Source of the DNA: Poriferisocius sp965200775
Lineage (GTDB): Bacteria > Actinomycetota > Acidimicrobiia > Acidimicrobiales > Bin134
Assembly (NCBI GenBank): GCA_965200775.1
Contig: OZ241383.1
Location: 372,001-436,000 of the forward strand
Direction: 5' to 3'
Length of the DNA: 64,000 bases
Under the pieces are notes generated by a model. It was not told the origin of the DNA, did no database searches, and worked only from the letters and a program-made list of their open reading frames with translations. The position numbers and the translations under genes were made by a program. This document shows, in pieces, positions 60,422 to 64,000 of this stretch (its first letter is position 1; each line of letters starts with the position of its first letter).

Positions 60422-61574
60422 TATTCCCGACGGGTGTTCGGATCTTCCCGTTCCCGAGTTGGGCGGCGCCACCCCGCTGGAAGCAGCCCACACCCCGGTG
60501 ATCGACTCGCTGGCCGCCCGGGGCACGGTGGGGCTGGCCCAGGTCATCCCTCCCGGAATGCCGCCGGGCAGTGACGTGGGCAACATGTCGATCTTCGGAT
60601 ACGACCCCACCCGCTACCACACCGGTCGGTCGCCGATCGAGGCTGCCGCCCTCGGACTAACCCTCACCTCCGAGCAGGTGGCGTTCCGGTGCAACCTGGT
60701 CACGGTGACCGGCGACGGGATCATGGCCGACTTCTCCGGTGGGCACCCCGATTCCGAACGGGCCGCCGAGGCTATAGCCGCGCTGGACGCCGAACTGGGT
60801 GGCGAGGTCAGCTTCCACGCCGGCGTCCAGTACCGCCACACCATGATCGCCCCGGCCGATTGGGCCGACGCGGAATGCACCCCTCCCCACGAGATGTCCG
60901 ACCTGCCCGTGGTTGGCCCCCAAGGGCCCGCCGGACCCAAGCTGGCCGCGCTGGAGACAGCATCCCGGTCGGTGCTGGCCCGGTTCGATCTCAAAGCCAC
61001 TCAGATCTGGCTGTGGGGCCAGGGCTTCCAGCCGGTGATGCCATCGTTCCAGGAGATGCACGGGGTGGACGCCGGGCTGGTCAGCGCGGTCGATCTGGTG
61101 CGGGGAATCGGGGTGCTCACCGAGATGACGGTGACCAACGTGCCCGGAGCCACCGCCTGGTACGACACCGACTACGAGGGGAAACGTGACGCCGCCCTGG
61201 ACGGGCTGGCCTCCGGTGCCGATCTGTACGTGATCCACGTGGAGGCAAGCGACGAGGCCGGTCACGAGGGCAACGTCGAGGAGAAGGTCCGGTGCCTGGA
61301 GAACTGGGACCGGCGAATCCTGGCCGACCTGGTGGAAGGTCTGGACAAGATGGGTCCCTGGCGGCTGCTGTTGCTGCCCGACCACGCCACCCCGCTCACG
61401 CTGCGAGGCCATGTGGACGACCCGGTTCCCTACCTTCTGGTTGACTCCGAGACGGATGGACCGGGGGGCACCTACACCGAACGGGGGGTGTCCACAGCCG
61501 AGCCGGTGCCCGGCCACCATCTCATGCCCACCCTGCTGAACAACGACCACACTGTCGGGGCCGCAACCCGGTAG
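60405..61574 (+). CDS. Archaeal-type phosphoglycerate-mutase family protein, proposed homoserine kinase
   Basis: 389 residues of the alkaline-phosphatase fold: CIPDGCSDLPVPELGGATPLEAAHTPVIDSLAARG, the nucleophile Ser region GSDVGNMSIFGYDP, VHVEASDEAGHEGNVEEKV and LLLPDHATPLTLRGH with metal ligands. Annotated homologues are cofactor-independent phosphoglycerate mutases, but a subfamily (TIGR02535, proposed homoserine kinase) occurs with threonine genes in genomes lacking ThrB. Here it follows hom and thrC exactly where thrB is expected and no thrB is in the window, so homoserine phosphorylation is the preferred reading. Start GTG 60405. Confidence 0.85.
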   Translation: MKYVVCIPDGCSDLPVPELGGATPLEAAHTPVIDSLAARGTVGLAQVIPPGMPPGSDVGNMSIFGYDPTRYHTGRSPIEAAALGLTLTSEQVAFRCNLVTVTGDGIMADFSGGHPDSERAAEAIAALDAELGGEVSFHAGVQYRHTMIAPADWADAECTPPHEMSDLPVVGPQGPAGPKLAALETASRSVLARFDLKATQIWLWGQGFQPVMPSFQEMHGVDAGLVSAVDLVRGIGVLTEMTVTNVPGATAWYDTDYEGKRDAALDGLASGADLYVIHVEASDEAGHEGNVEEKVRCLENWDRRILADLVEGLDKMGPWRLLLLPDHATPLTLRGHVDDPVPYLLVDSETDGPGGTYTERGVSTAEPVPGHHLMPTLLNNDHTVGAATR

Positions 61575-61608
61575 CGACCGCCTCCGGAGCTTCACCGAAG
61601 CCTTGTGT

Positions 61609-61637
61609 TTGCCAGGGAGCGGGTATTGCGGTAACGT
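61609..61637 (+). promoter_or_regulatory. Promoter of rho with a long leader
   Basis: TTGCCA (61609-61614) and TAACGT (61632-61637) are 17 bp apart. Transcription from about 61644 would give a leader of about 170 nt before the rho GTG, unlike the leaderless genes around it, which leaves room for Rho autoregulation. The leader contains several C-rich, G-poor stretches. No ORF is supported in 61575-61815. Confidence 0.6.
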
Positions 61638-61815
61638 GGCCGGCGTTGGGGTTGCGGAACTGCCCGCGACTCCTTGGGAAGCCTTCTGACCGCTCGGTCG
61701 AGTTCGACATTTCATTTGTCGGTGTCCCTGTGGCGAACGGCTGCTCGAACCAGTCGCCCGCATTCGCGAGCGACGTGCCGCAAGACAACTGTTGAGGCAC
61801 TTTCAAGGGAGAATC

Positions 61816-63612
61816 GTGAGCGTAGAGACCACTGAGCTCTCTCGGTCCAAACTTCAGCGCAAAGACCGGGCGCAGCTCCAGATCATCGCAAAGGCCATGG
61901 GCGGTCGCCCTGGCCCCAAAGACCGCAAGGCCGACATCGTGGACATGATCCTCGACTTGGCCGGCATCAGCGAAGGCGGCGACGGCCAGGCCGGGTCCAC
62001 CGGCAACGGGGCTGGTCCCGCCCAGCTACCCGGCACCGCCGAGGTAGCAGACGCTGTGGACGGCACCGATGAGGCGGCGGAGGAGACCAAGACCGAGCCG
62101 GCCTCGGACGGCACCCAGCCTGATGGGGCCGACGATGGCCCGAGCGCCCGGACCAATTCCGGCCGGGATCGCAGTGGAACAAGTCGCGATGGGGACGGCG
62201 CAGGCCGGGACCGTGACAGCGCCGGTCGGGATCGCGGTGGCTCCAACCAAGATCGGGGTGGCAGCAGCAGTCGAGATCGCGACAGCGCCGGTCGGGATCG
62301 CGGTGGCTCCAACCAGGATCGGGAGAGTTCAGGTCGAGATCGTGACGGTGGCGGCCAGGATCGGGACCGTTCCCGCCATCAGGACGACCAGCCCGAGATA
62401 GGGAACCGCCGACGCAGGCGCAGGGGGCGCAACGACCGGGACCGGCCTGAGGAGCCCTGGGCCGGCGATCCCATCGCCATCTCCGGCCATCTCGACCTGC
62501 GAGACGACGGCTACGGCTTCCTGCGGATCAAGGGGTTCCATCCCAGCAAGGAGGACGCCTACGTTTCGGTGAAACAGGTCCGCCAGTTCGGGCTCCGCAA
62601 GGGCGACCACATCACCGGCGGCTGCCGCCCGGCCACCCGCAACGAGAAGAACCCGGCGATCCTGCACATCGACACCGTCAACGGGATGCCGCCGGAGTCG
62701 GCCAAGCAGCGGCCCAAGTTCGAGGACCTCACCCCCCTGTTCCCCGACGAGAAGCTGCGCCTGGAACGCGCCGACGACCCGACCAACATGACGTGCCGGA
62801 TCATTGACCTCCTGTCGCCCATCGGCAAGGGCCAGCGCGGCCTGATCGTGTCGCCCCCCAAGGCGGGCAAGACCATGATCATGAAGGAGATCGCCCGGTC
62901 CATCGAACTCAACAACCCCGAGGTGCAACTGTTGGTGCTGCTGGTGGATGAGCGGCCCGAGGAAGTCACCGACATGCGGCGCTGGCTGAAGCGGGGCGAG
63001 GTGGCAGCCTCCACCTTCGACCGCCCGGCCGACGAGCACACCCATGTGGCCGAGATGACCATCGAACGAGCCAAGCGCATGGTGGAGCGAGGCGAGGACG
63101 TGGTCATCATGCTTGACGGCATCACCCGCCTTTCGAGGGCATACAACCTGGCCGCTCCAGCCACCGGGCGCATCATGTCCGGCGGTATCGACACCGGTGC
63201 CCTGTACCCGCCCAAGAAGTTCTTCGGAGCGGCCCGCAACGTGGAGGAGGGCGGTTCCCTCACCATCCTGGCCACCGCCCTGGTGGAAACCGGGTCCCGC
63301 ATGGACGAGGTCATCTTCGAGGAGTTCAAGGGCACCGGCAACATGGAGTTGCGCCTCGACCGCCACATCGCCGAGCGCCGCATATACCCGGCCATCAACG
63401 TCGATGCATCCTCAACCCGCCACGAGGAGCTTCTGTTCGAGCGCCGCCAGCTCCAGCAGGTTTGGAAGCTGCGCCGGGTGCTCAACGGCATCTCCAGCGA
63501 CGGCAACGCCGGCGGGGCCGCAGGGCTGGAGCTGCTTATCGACCGCCTGCGAACCTTCCCCCACAACAACGCTTTCCTGGAGGAAGTGGCGAAAGGCCCC
63601 GCTGGGGTGTGA
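61816..63612 (+). CDS. rho: Transcription termination factor Rho
   Basis: 598 residues. N-terminal Rho_N (SKLQRKDRAQLQIIAKAMGGRPGPKDRKADIVDMIL), then a disordered Asp/Arg/Gly/Ser insert of about 165 residues (50-215) with DNA-level repeats, then the RNA-binding fold (GHLDLRDDGYGFLRIKGF), Walker A SPPKAGKTMIMKEIA, Walker B DVVIMLDGITRLSRAYN and Q/R-loop region. It is an ATP-dependent RNA translocase that ends transcription. GTG 61816 preceded by AAGGGAG is preferred over ATG 61792. Confidence 0.95.
   Translation: MSVETTELSRSKLQRKDRAQLQIIAKAMGGRPGPKDRKADIVDMILDLAGISEGGDGQAGSTGNGAGPAQLPGTAEVADAVDGTDEAAEETKTEPASDGTQPDGADDGPSARTNSGRDRSGTSRDGDGAGRDRDSAGRDRGGSNQDRGGSSSRDRDSAGRDRGGSNQDRESSGRDRDGGGQDRDRSRHQDDQPEIGNRRRRRRGRNDRDRPEEPWAGDPIAISGHLDLRDDGYGFLRIKGFHPSKEDAYVSVKQVRQFGLRKGDHITGGCRPATRNEKNPAILHIDTVNGMPPESAKQRPKFEDLTPLFPDEKLRLERADDPTNMTCRIIDLLSPIGKGQRGLIVSPPKAGKTMIMKEIARSIELNNPEVQLLVLLVDERPEEVTDMRRWLKRGEVAASTFDRPADEHTHVAEMTIERAKRMVERGEDVVIMLDGITRLSRAYNLAAPATGRIMSGGIDTGALYPPKKFFGAARNVEEGGSLTILATALVETGSRMDEVIFEEFKGTGNMELRLDRHIAERRIYPAINVDASSTRHEELLFERRQLQQVWKLRRVLNGISSDGNAGGAAGLELLIDRLRTFPHNNAFLEEVAKGPAGV
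62155..62345 (+). repeat. Repeats encoding the Arg/Asp-rich insert of Rho
   Basis: Imperfect tandem units containing GACAGCGCCGGTCGGGATCG and GGTGGCTCCAACCA recur at about 62215-62260 and 62281-62320, encoding RDRDSAGRDRGGSNQDR twice. The pattern shows recent internal duplication within the disordered region. Confidence 0.85.
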
Positions 63613-63625
63613 GGCTAGAAGGAGC

Positions 63626-63892
63626 ATGAAGCCCGAAATCCATCCCGAATACCGACTCGTGGTGTTCCAGGACACCTCGGCCGGTACGTCCATCCTCACC
63701 CGGTCCACCATCTCCACCACCGAAACTGTGGTGTGGGAGGACGGCAACGAGTACCCCCTGGCCAAGGTGGGAATCTCCAGCGCCAGCCACCCGTTCTTCA
63801 CCGGCCAGATGACCATCGTGGACACCGCAGGCCGGGTCGAGCGCTTCGAGCGTCGCTACGGCCAGCGCAAGCGTTCCCCCCGCCAGTCCTGA
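63626..63892 (+). CDS. rpmE: 50S ribosomal protein L31
   Basis: 88 residues: MKPEIHPEYRLVVFQDTSAG, TRSTISTTETVVWEDGNEYPLAKVGISSASHPFFTGQMTIVDTAGRVERFERRYG. The zinc-binding cysteines of the CxxC type are absent, so this is the cysteine-free (C-minus) form, which does not need zinc. AGAAGGAG precedes the ATG, 13 nt after rho. Position between rho and prfA is the conserved one. Confidence 0.95.
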   Translation: MKPEIHPEYRLVVFQDTSAGTSILTRSTISTTETVVWEDGNEYPLAKVGISSASHPFFTGQMTIVDTAGRVERFERRYGQRKRSPRQS

Positions 63893-63952
63893 GCCCCCTC
63901 CGGGTCGGTTTTTGAGGCCGATCCCGCTTGGGCATGGCATTAGTTTGAGCCC

Positions 63953-64000
63953 ATGGATGGGTATCCCGCTTACGAGGAGATCGAGGCGGAGTTCGTAGAG
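63953..64000 (+). CDS. prfA: Start of a gene at the prfA position (partial)
   Basis: Sixteen codons, MDGYPAYEEIEAEFVE, run to the end of the window. TAGTTT lies 6 nt before the ATG, giving another leaderless start. The position after rpmE and the helical, acidic start fit peptide chain release factor 1, but too little is present to confirm it. Confidence 0.5.
   Translation, partial: MDGYPAYEEIEAEFVE

Overview
The window is a GC-rich chromosomal segment of an actinobacterium. The gene set fits a deep branch such as Acidimicrobiia: WhiB, DUF3107, the DUF3090/SCO1664/histidine-phosphatase trio, an MtrAB-like two-component pair, actinobacterial Rho with a long disordered insert, an F420-type FrhB protein, and the argS-lysA-hom-thrC-rho-rpmE-prfA order. 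The lineage is inferred from gene content only. A recurrent signal is a TANNNT -10 box 6-8 nt before a start codon, which points to many leaderless mRNAs.

Layout. 0.2-4.6 kb is a catabolic operon (P450, nitrilase, gentisate-dioxygenase-like bicupin, fumarylacetoacetase-family hydrolase) facing a PaaX-type repressor. 5.6-8.5 kb holds a response regulator, a histidine kinase and a GerMN lipoprotein on the minus strand. 8.56-11.24 kb is a small insertion bounded by a 54-bp duplication of the 3' end of the inositol-monophosphatase gene; it holds an HNH nuclease gene broken by two in-frame amber codons, a HTH gene whose start lies in a palindrome, and the tail of a larger lost gene. 12-25 kb is largely branched-chain amino acid synthesis: leuA with a leucine leader peptide and terminator, leuCD, leuB, ilvE and cimA, with ltaE, a beta-propeller lipoprotein, an alpha/beta hydrolase and greA between. 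25-41.9 kb is housekeeping: gltX with tRNA-Gln(CTG), cysteine desulfurase and Mrp, DUF3107, a PdtaS-like kinase, WhiB, GDPD, diacylglycerol kinase, etfBA, DUF3090 cluster, UdgB, FrhB and cupin. At 35.65-36.98 kb a DUF4143 ATPase gene lies between copies of another gene's 3' end, the same pattern as at 8.56 kb.

42-49 kb is a partly lower-GC restriction-modification island: an adenine methyltransferase with a 16-C tract and a second frameshift, a large helicase/nuclease subunit, and an unknown protein with two C-terminal membrane segments. It abuts the remnant of an ATPase gene and tRNA-Arg(CCG). 49.4-64 kb returns to the conserved order argS-lysA, then a type VII secretion module (FHA-FtsK ATPase, WXG100 protein, small helical protein), hom, thrC, a phosphoglycerate-mutase-like protein that probably replaces homoserine kinase, rho, rpmE and the start of a prfA-like gene.

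The strongest unusual signals are the two independent insertions that each regenerate the 3' end of a protein-coding gene without a visible recombinase, the poly-C tract in the methyltransferase, the leaderless pattern that also suggests AUC and CUG starts, and the leucine attenuator.
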